A DNA stretch of 5,237 nucleotides. Source: Bacteroidales bacterium UBA1179. GTDB taxonomy: Bacteria > Bacteroidota > Bacteroidia > Bacteroidales > Bacteroidaceae. Position numbers and translations under genes: made by a program. The notes under the pieces are model-generated. The model made no database searches, was not told where the DNA came from, and saw only the letters and a program-made list of their open reading frames with translations. The DNA lies in NCBI GenBank assembly GCA_002309915.1, contig DBYT01000024.1:172-5408 (forward strand), given 5' to 3'. Positions 5,220 through 5,237 of this stretch are shown piece after piece. Within the stretch, counting starts at the first letter, position 1. Each line of letters starts with the position of its first letter.

Positions 5220-5237
5220 CATTACGAATCAAACTTT

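Overview
The window looks like a chromosomal segment from a Bacteroidales bacterium (Bacteroidota) with roughly balanced to slightly high GC. Three things support this. The RecA core carries the Bacteroidota-like stretch HAFDRFYAAKLGVD. Several intergenic stretches match the Bacteroidota -7 promoter box TAnnTTTG, and no gene has a clear Shine-Dalgarno site. The last gene is a small lipoprotein with a BACON-like domain, a fold typical of this phylum. The taxonomic call rests on remembered family features, not on a search.

Layout, left to right. Positions 1-695 (minus) hold the first two thirds of recA, which runs off the left edge. Positions 696-1172 are a 477-bp gap between the divergent recA and tex genes. 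It holds a likely recA promoter and leader, then an array of three units spaced exactly 83 bp apart, each with a 10-bp inverted repeat around a 27-nt loop. The array runs into a G-rich 13-bp tandem repeat, which is followed by a tex promoter. Positions 1173-3306 (plus) hold tex, a transcription accessory/RNA-binding protein that is full length in content but broken by a +1 frameshift near 2004. Positions 3336-3986 (plus) hold an AqpZ-type aquaporin. Positions 3979-4659 (minus) hold pgeF (YfiH/DUF152 family), which converges on the aquaporin with an 8-bp overlap. Positions 4708-5187 (plus) hold the BACON-like lipoprotein, divergent from pgeF, followed by a strong hairpin terminator at 5189-5219.

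The genes do not form one pathway. They are mostly conserved housekeeping functions: DNA recombination, nucleic-acid handling, water permeability, and peptidoglycan precursor or purine metabolism, plus one accessory envelope protein. I see no mobile element, CRISPR array, tRNA or rRNA, and no convincing new multi-gene system. The unusual items are the 83-bp array between recA and tex, the tex frameshift sitting in a perfect small palindrome that suggests how it arose, and an aquaporin terminator hairpin built from codons of the conserved C-terminal part of pgeF.
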